Of a stretch of 64,000 bases of DNA, positions 10,001-17,781 are shown one piece after another; the first letter of the stretch is position 1; each line of letters begins with the position of its first letter. A program made the translations under genes and the position numbers. The notes beneath the pieces are model-generated. The model saw only the letters and a program-made list of their open reading frames with translations, was not told where the DNA came from and made no database searches. This DNA comes from CAZZDK01 sp964652235 (lineage in GTDB: Bacteria > Pseudomonadota > Alphaproteobacteria > UBA9219): NCBI GenBank assembly GCA_964652235.1, contig CAZZDK010000010.1:7649-71648 (forward strand), read 5' to 3'.

Positions 10001-11523
10001 CGTTGACCTTTCTGCTTACGGCGAGGGAGCCGGGGGAGGGCGCTCTTCGTTTCGAGATTGCGGGATCGGGCGGCGCGCGAGCGGCTCAAAGTTGGCCCCT
10101 GACCGTCGTTCCTTCGGGGATTGCCGGGGAAAGCGGCGCTTTTTCCGCGACAAAGGCTAAGGTTGGCCTTTTAAGTCCTGTCAAAATGCCTTTCGCGCTT
10201 CGGGCCTTGCGAAAATTGGCTTCGGACCCGCCCCACACGCTGGAGGAAATCGGCCTATGGCTCGAAGCTTCCCGTTCCTGGGAAGAGCCGCTGAAAAACT
10301 GGGGGTTGATCGGAGAGACGCGGCTTGAAGCCTTACGGCGGGCTTTCCTGCGCGAGATACAATCGCGCCAGAACGGCGACGGCGGCTTTTCTGCGGTCGG
10401 GACCGACGAGGCAAGCGATATGGCCAGCACCGTGGCGGCCATGAATGCCTTGCGCGACAAGGCCGAAAGGCCGTTTGCCCTCGCCGCCCAATGGCTCGGC
10501 GACAAGTTGAACAACGCCTGGTTCGAGGAAAGCGAGCGCGAAGCGAGAATCGAAGCCGTCGAGGCTTTGTCCCGGACTAAAAGGGCCGATCTTTCCGTTC
10601 TGCGCTATCTTTCGCAAACCAGCAGGGACAAAAAACTTTCCCCCTGGATCGCCGCTTCGCTGGGCCTTGCGCTTGAGCTGAACGGCGAAAGCGAGGCCTC
10701 GTTTTATTGGACGAAACGCGCGGAAGAATCCCTGCCCCGGTTGGCGACGGAATCGCCCGTCGGGTTCTGGAAGATTTTGGCGACGTTGGCGGAGAACGAC
10801 AAGGTGAAGCCGGAATTCTTGAGGGCGTCCCTTGCTTATGCCCCGCCGCTTGAGGCGAGCGCTTCTTTGAAAGAGGCTGCGCTTCGATTGATCGCCCTGG
10901 CGCGTGTCGCCTCCCGCTTCGGGCCTTGGACGGCCAATCTTGACGGCGCCGAGATCAAGGCCGCCGGCTTTCTGGCGGTGTCGCCGGAAGGCAGGACGGA
11001 AGGGCGAGTCCTTTCTTCCGATCAAGAGGTTCGTTTTCTCGAAGGAGAGGCGCTTGCGGGGGAAGCGAAAGACGACCCCTCTTTTGACCGGGAACCGGTC
11101 GTTTCCCTTCAACGAACGTTCTTCAAACCGGACGGCGCGGCTTTCGATTTCGATCTGTCGTTGATGAAGGGAGAGCCTTATCTCTTAATCCTGAAAGGCG
11201 CGATAAAGGAAGACGAACCGAGACCTCTTCGCCTCGTCTTGCCGCCTTGCGCGGGGTTGGAGGTAACGGTTCCCGAAGACAACGACGCCTTTAGAGCGCA
11301 TTTCCCCTGGCTGCCCAAGGATCTGGCCCGGATCGAAAAGGTCTCGGACCTGCCCATGGGCCGGGTTCTGGCGTTCGCTCCGGAAAAGGTGACCTGGCAA
11401 ATCGCTCTTCTGGTAAGACCGGTCCGAAAGGGAAGTTTCGCGTTGCCGCGCGCGCGCGTTCTTTCCGCAACGGGCGAAGACGTCCCTGCGGAACAAAACG
11501 ATATCCGCTTTTCGATCTGGTGA
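7084..11523 (+). CDS. Large alpha-2-macroglobulin family protein lacking the thioester motif
   Basis: This 1479-residue exported protein resembles bacterial alpha-2-macroglobulins (YfaS/YfhM type), periplasmic protease traps thought to protect the envelope. It has an N-terminal signal peptide (hydrophobic segment about residues 7-24, cut near VGA-E) with no lipobox cysteine. Beta-rich MG-like segments follow, with RPDRQAYRPGS near residue 373. A helical TED-like domain (about residues 1030-1330) contains RQNGDGGFSA. At the place where thioester members have P-x-G-C-x-E-Q this protein has PPHTLEE (residues 1049-1055), so Cys and Gln are replaced by Thr and Glu. The usual partner PbpC is not adjacent. 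ATG 7084 follows TGAGG; a TTG at 7072 is possible. Confidence 0.82.
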   Translation: MDRKGRIALFVVWAILWIGAPPPVGAEEKAGGPFRVVDVALHAEAPKAEICLSFSEPIQPKDRERILEAVSLRKDGTREKLSAKDLSLAPAVLCVQNLEHRSRYDFLLRKFQGPSGEKLARPYSAVFTVPDRKPFLAFVSDSDLSVLPRHVKAKDGKERDPLRGGMAHVLRSVNVESVRLTLYRVPNRDSFARAWHQFTLLNLSPLESLVFAKAKGQAVFESDLVFGPNPNVEQTLLAPLPPDKALEPGLYYLAAEPKTPTGGKAKLFAGQWFLVSDLRLTALRLPGGLEVFAGDLEERKPAASVEVQLLSLGGKVLAESRTKPDGSAFLPFPKDREEEAFLLTGRGASGDVDILGIGNEKTVGLGAPLARAFVRPDRQAYRPGSMAAVALRAEDGEGRSAEIKNSSLKLLRPDRRVYSQQIAPAEKAGTLLMNVPLPFVREAGVWFLSWQREDGGVIAEAPLLLAPQAQKARLEMRLVREGETDGASLRLQIKATDDRGEPLAFRAGKVVARGTRPEVPRSESYRFGVFVPDDPGKESEVSFMTGPDGRASLDVPFDRRGMWDALELSASLRQEGAFASLTVPLPRTTFLVGVRPLATGAAFAENGMARFEIIAVDPAGKRRAEKNLYYLIYEEGRNFEWFPAEGYWDYRPLPKHRRVAGGPLSIGASEETILTWPVTTGQYALEILNADGLVLARQPFEAGRVAASVKSEEDGRFRFLSAPPKLEERKENLIRFYLESPAFVSAMVFDGRVRAVLHRFMPAGENVLPLAPTKEWGRQVLVRLRAAFLDSPVPAQFEKTIEVDKPRQELALSAAPPSGLVSGAGVSIPVKVQKIQGKKQTYLSVISTPLSSDGKTNFPVVRLDRVPVDALGRAKIDVNVPLFDGELRLTVMAWNDDQYGEKSFTIPARPALGLTAFPPERLESGDKVEVSFTVENNKAQGEAYAYELQIPPGLTAQEPLKGNIRLAKGESRALTFLLTAREPGEGALRFEIAGSGGARAAQSWPLTVVPSGIAGESGAFSATKAKVGLLSPVKMPFALRALRKLASDPPHTLEEIGLWLEASRSWEEPLKNWGLIGETRLEALRRAFLREIQSRQNGDGGFSAVGTDEASDMASTVAAMNALRDKAERPFALAAQWLGDKLNNAWFEESEREARIEAVEALSRTKRADLSVLRYLSQTSRDKKLSPWIAASLGLALELNGESEASFYWTKRAEESLPRLATESPVGFWKILATLAENDKVKPEFLRASLAYAPPLEASASLKEAALRLIALARVASRFGPWTANLDGAEIKAAGFLAVSPEGRTEGRVLSSDQEVRFLEGEALAGEAKDDPSFDREPVVSLQRTFFKPDGAAFDFDLSLMKGEPYLLILKGAIKEDEPRPLRLVLPPCAGLEVTVPEDNDAFRAHFPWLPKDLARIEKVSDLPMGRVLAFAPEKVTWQIALLVRPVRKGSFALPRARVLSATGEDVPAEQNDIRFSIW

Positions 11524-11530
11524 CGGCCGT

Positions 11531-12034
11531 TTAGGAAATGATCTCAATCGAAACGGCTTCGCGTCCTTTAGAGGCCGTGTGGACGACCATCTTGAGGCGC
11601 TGGCCCGTTTCCAAAGTCGCGAGGCCCAGGCGCGAAACGACGCTCTTGTGCACGAAAACGTCCTTGCCGTTATCGTCGGGCGCGACGAAGCCGAAGCCCT
11701 TATCCGCCTTGAACCACTTGACCGTTCCCAGCATTTCTTCCGTTGGGCCCGTCGGTTCGGCCCGACGTCCGCCGGATACTTCGCCTTGGCCGAGAACGCT
11801 CACGATGGAGAGGACCTGGCGACCCTTCGGCCCCTGTCCGATGACAACCAGAAGCTTGGTTCCTTCGGCGACCTGTTGAAGCCCCGCGCGCGTGAGAACC
11901 GATACGTGCATGAAAGCGTCGGGGGATTGATCTGCCGGCGCAACGAATCCGAAACCCTTCGAAAGATTGAACCACTTGACGACGGCTTCGACCTGTTCTC
12001 CTTCGCCAGGAGACGAGAAATCACACGATGACAA
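11531..12034 (-). CDS. Cold shock domain protein with two CSDs
   Basis: Two cold shock domains lie in tandem, the usual layout of a class of alphaproteobacterial CspA-like proteins that bind single-stranded RNA or DNA. The first has VVKWFNLSKGFGFVAP with MHVSVL; the second has TVKWFKADKGFGFVAPDD with VFVHKSVV. Both keep the RNP1 (KGFGFV) motif, and only the second keeps the full VFVH RNP2 motif. A TTG at 12034 is chosen as start because GTGAGGG precedes it by seven bases, giving 167 residues; an upstream TTG at 12103 gives 190. The gene ends seven bases from the macroglobulin stop, convergently. A 75-base or longer leader is likely, as in cold shock genes, but I could not define a promoter. 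Confidence 0.9.
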   Translation of the reverse strand: MSSCDFSSPGEGEQVEAVVKWFNLSKGFGFVAPADQSPDAFMHVSVLTRAGLQQVAEGTKLLVVIGQGPKGRQVLSIVSVLGQGEVSGGRRAEPTGPTEEMLGTVKWFKADKGFGFVAPDDNGKDVFVHKSVVSRLGLATLETGQRLKMVVHTASKGREAVSIEIIS

Positions 12035-12228
12035 GGCACGACCCTCACAAAAAGACAGAACAGAGTTGGGGACACTTTTAGCCAATTTTGAAGATTTGAA
12101 CAACGGAAATTATCGAATCGCCCTTAAAGGACTTAAGAAAAGAAGTCTCTGATGGGACTGTCTTTTAATGTTTATTAGCCTTCCTCTTATAGAATAAAGA
12201 CGTTCGGGGGGCGGGCCAGGGCGGAAAG

Positions 12229-13443
12229 ATGGGCAGCAGGTTGAAAATCCTAAGGAAAATTAAGTGGCCTTCTGCTGCGACGCCGCAACGGACTTGCTTT
12301 GTTTTTCTTCTCCTTTTTTTCCTCTTTTTTCTTTTCGGTGCTGCTTTGGGCATCGCATGGGCCGCCGAGGGCGAGGAAGCAGAAGCGCTTGCCCAGCCGG
12401 AACGGGCCATTAATCTTCCCCCTATTCCCGGCAAAGGGGCCGAACCTGCGGCTCCTGAACCCTTTGCCTGGGAAACGAAATCTTCGCCTTTGGAAACGAA
12501 CGGGGTTTGGAAAAGTTTCGACGCCTATATGGCGGATCCTCCTAAAGAGGATACGTCCGCAGAGAACGAGAAACCTCCCGTCGCGCCCAAACGCAGGATT
12601 GTCCGACCGGCCGTGCCCAAACAGGCTTCCGAGAAGAAGGAAATCCAACCCGCCCTTCCCCTTGATCTTCCCGCCGTTCCGGATTTAGGCCCCGTCCTGT
12701 CCGCAAAGAACGGCGCCGCGAAAACGGAAGAGCCGGAAAGTCCGCAGGAAGAGGCGGCGCGATCCAAAGCGCTGGAAGAATTTCTTGGGCTTGGGGCCGT
12801 GCCGCCGGGCCGGGAGGAACTTGGGTTGCCATTCCCCTCTGCCTCGGAGGAGGAAAGTCCGGCGCTGGCCCAGCCGGAAAGGCCGCTCGATCTTCCCAAC
12901 GCGCCGGGCTTAAGGCCCGTCGGCGCTTTGAAGGTCCCCTCGACGGAGGAGGAAAACGAGGCCTTCATCGCCGACAAAGAGGAATGGAAAAACCTCGAAG
13001 ACTTTGTGCGCGGGAGCGACGAGGGTATTGAGGCTAGCCAAAAAGGAAAAGACCTTGCCTTTCAGGTTCGCTTCGCGCCTTTGCCGAACGCGAAGGTGAA
13101 AGCCGCGCCCGACAAGCGTATAACAACGTCGGTTGCAGATCGCATGAGGGGGGAGGCCGCGAAGAAGTCCGCCAAAACGGTTCCATCCACATCGCCGCGC
13201 ATCCAGGCGCCACCAGAGGCGTGCCAGGCCCTGGCCGATATGAGAAGGCAGCAGCTTGAGGCCATCGAAAGCGATCGCCGGACGCTCGCGGCCTTGCGCG
13301 AGGCGCTTGCGGAACTCGGTCTGACGAGCCGTTTGAGCTTTATGGCCGCCGGGCAGGAAAGACCGGAGGCCGCCGGGACAGAAGTGATCGGCACCGCTCC
13401 TTCGGCTCCTTCGGAGCCGCCGGCCAAAGCCAAAACGCCCTGA
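12229..13443 (+). CDS. Secreted Pro/Glu-rich hypothetical protein with internal repeats
   Basis: I do not recognise this 404-residue protein. It opens with basic residues and a strongly hydrophobic stretch (about 22-44) ending in GIAWAAEG, so it is either secreted or anchored by one segment. The rest is rich in Pro, Glu, Ala and Lys and looks disordered. A motif recurs: ALAQPERAINLPPIPG (53-68), ALPLDLPAVP (142-151) and ALAQPERPLDLPNAPG (212-227). Residues about 325-355 (ALADMRRQQLEAIESDRRTL) look like a short coiled coil. The start has GGCGGAAAG upstream. It lies alone between the divergent cold shock gene and a convergent orphan. Confidence 0.6.
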   Translation: MGSRLKILRKIKWPSAATPQRTCFVFLLLFFLFFLFGAALGIAWAAEGEEAEALAQPERAINLPPIPGKGAEPAAPEPFAWETKSSPLETNGVWKSFDAYMADPPKEDTSAENEKPPVAPKRRIVRPAVPKQASEKKEIQPALPLDLPAVPDLGPVLSAKNGAAKTEEPESPQEEAARSKALEEFLGLGAVPPGREELGLPFPSASEEESPALAQPERPLDLPNAPGLRPVGALKVPSTEEENEAFIADKEEWKNLEDFVRGSDEGIEASQKGKDLAFQVRFAPLPNAKVKAAPDKRITTSVADRMRGEAAKKSAKTVPSTSPRIQAPPEACQALADMRRQQLEAIESDRRTLAALREALAELGLTSRLSFMAAGQERPEAAGTEVIGTAPSAPSEPPAKAKTP

Positions 13444-13550
13444 TAAACGAGCCTTCCTTCGGCCAACCTTTCCTCTCTTTCGCCTTCCGGGGCGCAAGAG
13501 GCAAGGCCGTCGGGTTCTCAAGGAGGCAGGGTCGCGACAAAAAGATTTCT

Positions 13551-14468
13551 TTAGCTCGCCTTTTTGAGCCTTTGCGCGATGGCCGCGCTCATGGACGCGA
13601 AGAAAGCCTCGTGCGTCTTGCGAAGCTCCCACGGGTCTTTCGAAAAGAACGTTTGCAGGCGTTCGAAAGACTTTTCGTCAATAGCGGGGACGTTGAACAG
13701 TTCCGGCTTTTCCATGACATATTGTGAAGCCCATTCTTTGGCCGAGCGGAAGAAGAGTTTCAATTCTTCCAAAACCGCATCGTCGATCAGGCCCGAATCC
13801 CGCGATTGCTCGAAAAAAGAAACATCCACGCTGTTAAGCGCGACGACCTTCACGCCGCTGGCTTTCAGACGATCTACGCCGTTTGTTCCCCGGCTGGTGA
13901 CGCAAACGGTACCAACACAGGAAAGCCCCGCTTTTTGCAGGATCGGCAGCCAATTGTCGAAATAGCTGGCTGCATTGTTGATAAGGTCGGAAACGTGAAG
14001 GGCAACTTCGCCCTGTTTGATCGGCTGGTCGCAATAGAAATCGCCGTTCTTGAACAAATAGACGTGTTTGACCCCCAAAAGCCTGGCGACGGGGAGCGAA
14101 AACAGCCAGTCCCGGCGCTCGCCGCCGGACAAGGCGGTAAAGGAACCGGCGGCGAACTCGGTTTTTATCCGCGCGGCCAGCGTTTCGATAAGGCTCTTGA
14201 ATATCTCGTCTTTTTCATAGGCGGCCAGGATAAGGGATTCGAGCTTCTCGGCCCGTGCCTTACCATCCTTGGTTTCTTCCACGATAGCGGTGATGCCCTT
14301 AAGGAGCGTTTTGGACAATTCCGGGCCGATCACCAGTTCGGTATTCACGTAAAAAGGCCCCGGAACCGAAGCCGCGTACCAGAAGATAGGTCCCGTTTTA
14401 TGGTTCCAGATGGAAACGGCCTTGGTTTCAAGAATGCGGCGGAGCAGGTCTTTTTGCGTGTAGATCAT
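13551..14468 (-). CDS. Orotate phosphoribosyltransferase-like orphan protein
   Basis: This 305-residue protein has features of the type I phosphoribosyltransferase fold. FSLPVARLLGVKHVYLFKNGD is followed by VALHVSDLINNAASY, which sits where PRTases have the PRPP loop (hydrophobics, two acidic residues, then small residues). Only one acidic residue, Asp, is present there, so catalysis is uncertain. Next comes GLSCVGTVCVTSRGTNGVDRL. An N-terminal helical region of about 110 residues and a C-terminal helical tail flank the core. ATG 14468 is preferred (AAGGGG six bases upstream) over ATG 14483. No pyrimidine gene is nearby, so a role in UMP synthesis is not supported. Confidence 0.5.
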   Translation of the reverse strand: MIYTQKDLLRRILETKAVSIWNHKTGPIFWYAASVPGPFYVNTELVIGPELSKTLLKGITAIVEETKDGKARAEKLESLILAAYEKDEIFKSLIETLAARIKTEFAAGSFTALSGGERRDWLFSLPVARLLGVKHVYLFKNGDFYCDQPIKQGEVALHVSDLINNAASYFDNWLPILQKAGLSCVGTVCVTSRGTNGVDRLKASGVKVVALNSVDVSFFEQSRDSGLIDDAVLEELKLFFRSAKEWASQYVMEKPELFNVPAIDEKSFERLQTFFSKDPWELRKTHEAFFASMSAAIAQRLKKAS

Positions 14469-14536
14469 GGTTTTCCCCTTCATTTGTTCCGTCCTATAGC
14501 ATAGATTCGCAGGAAGACTAAAGAAGGAGAATTTCT

Positions 14537-15469
14537 ATGGTTTTCTATCCCCCGCCCTTGCCTGAAAGGGGGTGCATCGGGGTGGTTGCGCCCTCCCGAA
14601 GGCCGCAGAGAGCCTGGATCGACGGAACGATCCGGCGGCTTGAGGCGCGCGGCGTCAGGGTTAAGGTTTACGACCAGGTTTTCTTCGAAGAAGGCCAGCT
14701 GGCCGGAAGCGACGCGCAAAGGGCGCAGGCGCTTCACGAGGCTTTCGCCGACCCGTCCGTTCACGCGATCCTTTGCGCGCGCGGCGGCACGGGCGCGACG
14801 CTCGTTCTCGACAAGCTGGATTTCGAGCTGATCCGCAGGAATCCCAAACCCTTCATCGGTTTTTCGGACGCGACCGTTTTGCTCCAGGCCATCACGAGCC
14901 GGACGGGCATGGTGACGTACCACGGGCCGATGGGCTGGAATTTTTCGGACGAAAATTACGATGCGCGAACCGAAGGCGATCTTTTCTCCATGATCGCCGG
15001 AAACAAAAAAAGCGCCGTCTTCACGGGGCTTGACGTGGCGCGGGAAGGGCGGGCGCAAGGTCCCCTCGTCGGCGGCAACATGAAGCTTCTGCAATGTCTG
15101 ATCGGCACGCCCTTCGATTGGTCCGCAAGGGACGCGATCCTGTTCATCGAAGAAACGGGCGAATATCTCTACGCGCTGGAGCGAACGATGTCCCATCTGC
15201 GCCTGGCCGGGAAGTTCGAGGGCATCCGCGCCGTGATCGTCGGCGAGATTTTGGATCTCCTGGACGACAACCCGAAATACAAGGAAACGACCGAAGCGCC
15301 CTATGGCCGGACGGCCAAAGACATCATGCTTCGGCATTTGCCTGCGGACGTGCCGCTGGTCTTCGATTTTCCCTGCGGGCACGGGCGCTACAACACGACT
15401 CTTCCCGTCGGCGCGGACGTCTGCCTGTCCTTGGAAGGCCAAGAGGCGAGGCTCGATTTCAGCCCATGA
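14537..15469 (+). CDS. LD-carboxypeptidase (peptidase S66 family)
   Basis: S66 peptidases such as LdcA cut the terminal D-alanine from muropeptide tetrapeptides during cell-wall recycling; related members degrade microcin C. The 310-residue protein has the N-terminal CIGVVAPS strand, the nucleophile segment FIGFSDATVLLQ (Ser110), the Glu-containing FIEETGEYLYALER (about 203-216) and the His of PCGHGRYNT (about 281), together the Ser-Glu-His triad. No signal peptide is seen, consistent with a cytoplasmic recycling enzyme. GAAGGAG lies ahead of ATG 14537. The stop overlaps the next start (ATGA), so it leads a four-gene operon. Confidence 0.92.
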   Translation: MVFYPPPLPERGCIGVVAPSRRPQRAWIDGTIRRLEARGVRVKVYDQVFFEEGQLAGSDAQRAQALHEAFADPSVHAILCARGGTGATLVLDKLDFELIRRNPKPFIGFSDATVLLQAITSRTGMVTYHGPMGWNFSDENYDARTEGDLFSMIAGNKKSAVFTGLDVAREGRAQGPLVGGNMKLLQCLIGTPFDWSARDAILFIEETGEYLYALERTMSHLRLAGKFEGIRAVIVGEILDLLDDNPKYKETTEAPYGRTAKDIMLRHLPADVPLVFDFPCGHGRYNTTLPVGADVCLSLEGQEARLDFSP

Positions 15470-16737
15470 ATCTCATTCACCTCTCCCAGGAAGAGCTTGA
15501 GGAAATTCTGCGAAAGCACGCGATGTTTCGTCAGGCCCGCATGGGAGGGGCGCGGGCGGTTCTGGCCTATCACGATCTGTCGGGCATGGACCTTAAGGGC
15601 CGCGATCTCTCGCACGCCGATTTTACGGGCGCGGTCCTGTGCCAGACGAATCTGGAACGCGCGAAGCTTGATTGCGCGGTGTTGTTCGGCTCGGACTTGC
15701 GCCTCGCCCTTTTGCAAGGCTCCAGCCTCGTGCGGGCCGATATGCGGGGCGTCTGCTTGCGCGGTGCGCACCTCATCAGCGCGGACATGACGGGCGTGGA
15801 TTTGCGCGAGGGCACCATCGCCGACCGCAGGGGGCAGGTCATGATCCCCGGCCTCAGCGCCCTGCCGATGGGCGGCGCGGGCGTGGCGGATTTGAGCGGC
15901 GCGAACCTTTCCCTTGCCAAGCTTTCCGGAGCGGTGGCGAACAATTGCGATTTCAGCGACGCGATCATGCGCGGCTGCAAAATCGTCCGGGCGAATCTGA
16001 CGGGCGTGAATCTGGAGCGCGCCAATCTTGAGGACGCCGATCTCAGTATGTGCGACGTTTCGCAGGCGAACCTGCGCGACGCCATTCTCATCAACGTGAT
16101 GACGACGCGCACGAACCTGGCCCAGGCCGACCTGGCGGGCGCTTTGACCGAAAAGCCGACGGGGCCGACGGTCAAGGATCTGCCCCATTCCTTAAGCGAG
16201 CTTCAGCGCCGCCATCTGATCTGGCTCAGCAGCGAAGGCAAAAACGGACGCCGTCTGGAATTGGACGGTTTCGACCTGCGGCGCTGTCCGTCCTTTGCCG
16301 GGGCGTGCCTGAGCATGATGCGGGCCCACCGCGCGATGTTCTACGGGCTGGATTTCGCGGGCGCGCAAATGCAGGCGGCGGATTTGCGCGAGACGGATTT
16401 GCGCCACACGCGCTTTGCGGAAGCGGACTTGCGCGGCGGCGATTTTACGGGCGCCATCTTCAACAACGCCGATCTGCGCCGCGTCAAGATGCAGCCGCTC
16501 GATCTCGGTCCCTCCAGCGTGATGGAAACCATCATGGCGCGGGCCAGTTTCCGATATGCGGATTTGTCCGACGCGGACCTTTCGGGCGTGGATTTCAGCT
16601 TTGCCGATTTGACGAGCGCCAATCTGCTTGGTAGCGATATCAGCGGCGCTCGCTTTAGCGGGGCGCGGCTCGACGGCACGCGGATTTCATCCCGGCAGCG
16701 CGAAGAGATTCGGAAAAGCCTTATCGAACGGAACTAG
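15466..16737 (+). CDS. Pentapeptide-repeat protein
   Basis: This 423-residue protein consists mostly of pentapeptide repeats of the A(D/N)LxX type, which fold as a right-handed square beta-helix. Examples are GMDLKGRDLSHADFTG, GVDLREG, LSGANLSLAKLSGA, NLERANLEDADLSM and, after a break around residues 220-260, DLRETDLRHTRFAEADL and DLSDADLSGVDFSFADL. The repeat-free middle (about 225-275, with LQRRHLIWLSSEGKNGRRL) splits it into two helices. The first 30 residues are helical (MNLIHLSQEELEEILRKH). The ATG overlaps the previous stop by four bases. Function unknown; some members mimic DNA and block gyrase, but nothing here proves that. Confidence 0.88.
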   Translation: MNLIHLSQEELEEILRKHAMFRQARMGGARAVLAYHDLSGMDLKGRDLSHADFTGAVLCQTNLERAKLDCAVLFGSDLRLALLQGSSLVRADMRGVCLRGAHLISADMTGVDLREGTIADRRGQVMIPGLSALPMGGAGVADLSGANLSLAKLSGAVANNCDFSDAIMRGCKIVRANLTGVNLERANLEDADLSMCDVSQANLRDAILINVMTTRTNLAQADLAGALTEKPTGPTVKDLPHSLSELQRRHLIWLSSEGKNGRRLELDGFDLRRCPSFAGACLSMMRAHRAMFYGLDFAGAQMQAADLRETDLRHTRFAEADLRGGDFTGAIFNNADLRRVKMQPLDLGPSSVMETIMARASFRYADLSDADLSGVDFSFADLTSANLLGSDISGARFSGARLDGTRISSRQREEIRKSLIERN

Positions 16738-16746
16738 GGGGACGGC

Positions 16747-17781
16747 ATGGCGAAAATAGCCTTTCTCGACGATTCTTTTCCCTTCACGGGCGCGAGTCTG
16801 CGGGAAGGCCCCCTGGGCGGCATTCAGACGGCCACGGTCATGCTCGCGGAAACGCTGGCGGAGCGTGGACATCATGTGAGCGTCCACGGCATGATCGCCG
16901 CCGACGAAAGGGTGGAGGGCGTCCTCTATCGGCCCCTTTTTACGCCCTGGGAAGAGCGTTACGATCTCGTCGTCGCGAATTGCGTGGCCAAACTCTTCGC
17001 CTTCGTTCAAGGAAAGAAAAGGGCTTTGTGGCTCCACGGTCCGGCGCGGTATATGAGGAAACCGCGCCACCTCTGGCCCTATCTGCGTTTCGCGCCGAAG
17101 GCCGTCTTTCTGGGCGATTACCACCGCTCCACCTGGCCGAAATGGATCCCTCTTTTCGGGCAGGAAACGATCCCGCACGGCGTCGGCAAGCCTTTCATCG
17201 ACGCGCCTTTGGCCGAAGACCCGCCCGCGCCGCGCGCGATTTTCTTTTCCAATCCGCGCCGTCATCTGGACTGGATTTTAGAGGTCTGGGCCAAGCGCAT
17301 TTTTCCCGCCATGCCCGAAGCGCAGCTTCACGTTTATGCCGGGCGGGGCAATTACGGCTCGCGCCGCGACGATAAACTGGACCAGGCGCTGTCTCTCATT
17401 GGCCGTTACGCGGACAAAGGCGTTTTCCGGCACGATCCCCTGCCCAAGCACCTTCTTCTGCGCGCGCTTCAGGAAAGCCGGGTTATGCTTCATCGCGGCG
17501 ATCTCGGCGAGACGTTCTGTTTCGCCGCCGCCGAGGCGCAGGCGGCGGGCGTGCCGCTTGTGACGGGCGGCCTGGGTTCGCTTGCCGAGCGGGTGACCCA
17601 CGGCCAGACGGGCTTTCTTTGCGAAGACCAGGAAAGTTTCGCCAAAGCGACGCTTCGCCTTTTGCGCGAGGACGGCCTTTGGCGCGCGCATCACAAAGCG
17701 GCGCAGGAATCCAGAAAGGACTTGTCCTGGGACAAGGCCGCCGACGCCTGGGAGTCCGCTTTTGAGTTGAGTGAGCCATGA
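16747..17781 (+). CDS. Glycosyltransferase, GT-B fold (family 1/4-like)
   Basis: This 344-residue protein looks like a retaining GT-B glycosyltransferase that would add a sugar to a surface polysaccharide or lipid. The N-terminal domain has LGGIQTATVMLAETLAERGH, the glycine-rich acceptor-side motif. The C-terminal domain has the EASFGE-like segment GETFCFAAAEAQAAGVPLVT, with GGLGSLAERVTHGQTGFL after it, typical of the donor nucleotide site. Donor and acceptor are unknown. It starts nine bases after the pentapeptide gene and its stop overlaps mutL by four bases, so it belongs to the same operon. Confidence 0.85.
   Translation: MAKIAFLDDSFPFTGASLREGPLGGIQTATVMLAETLAERGHHVSVHGMIAADERVEGVLYRPLFTPWEERYDLVVANCVAKLFAFVQGKKRALWLHGPARYMRKPRHLWPYLRFAPKAVFLGDYHRSTWPKWIPLFGQETIPHGVGKPFIDAPLAEDPPAPRAIFFSNPRRHLDWILEVWAKRIFPAMPEAQLHVYAGRGNYGSRRDDKLDQALSLIGRYADKGVFRHDPLPKHLLLRALQESRVMLHRGDLGETFCFAAAEAQAAGVPLVTGGLGSLAERVTHGQTGFLCEDQESFAKATLRLLREDGLWRAHHKAAQESRKDLSWDKAADAWESAFELSEP

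Noticed and set aside
12250..13632. Overlapping minus-strand frames within the secreted Pro/Glu-rich gene
   Set aside because: They are Arg-rich shadows; the plus-strand frame has a good signal segment and ribosome site.
15094..15465. Extended N-terminus of the pentapeptide-repeat protein
   Set aside because: This part overlaps the LD-carboxypeptidase in another frame and has no repeats; the ATGA overlap at 15466 is the natural start.
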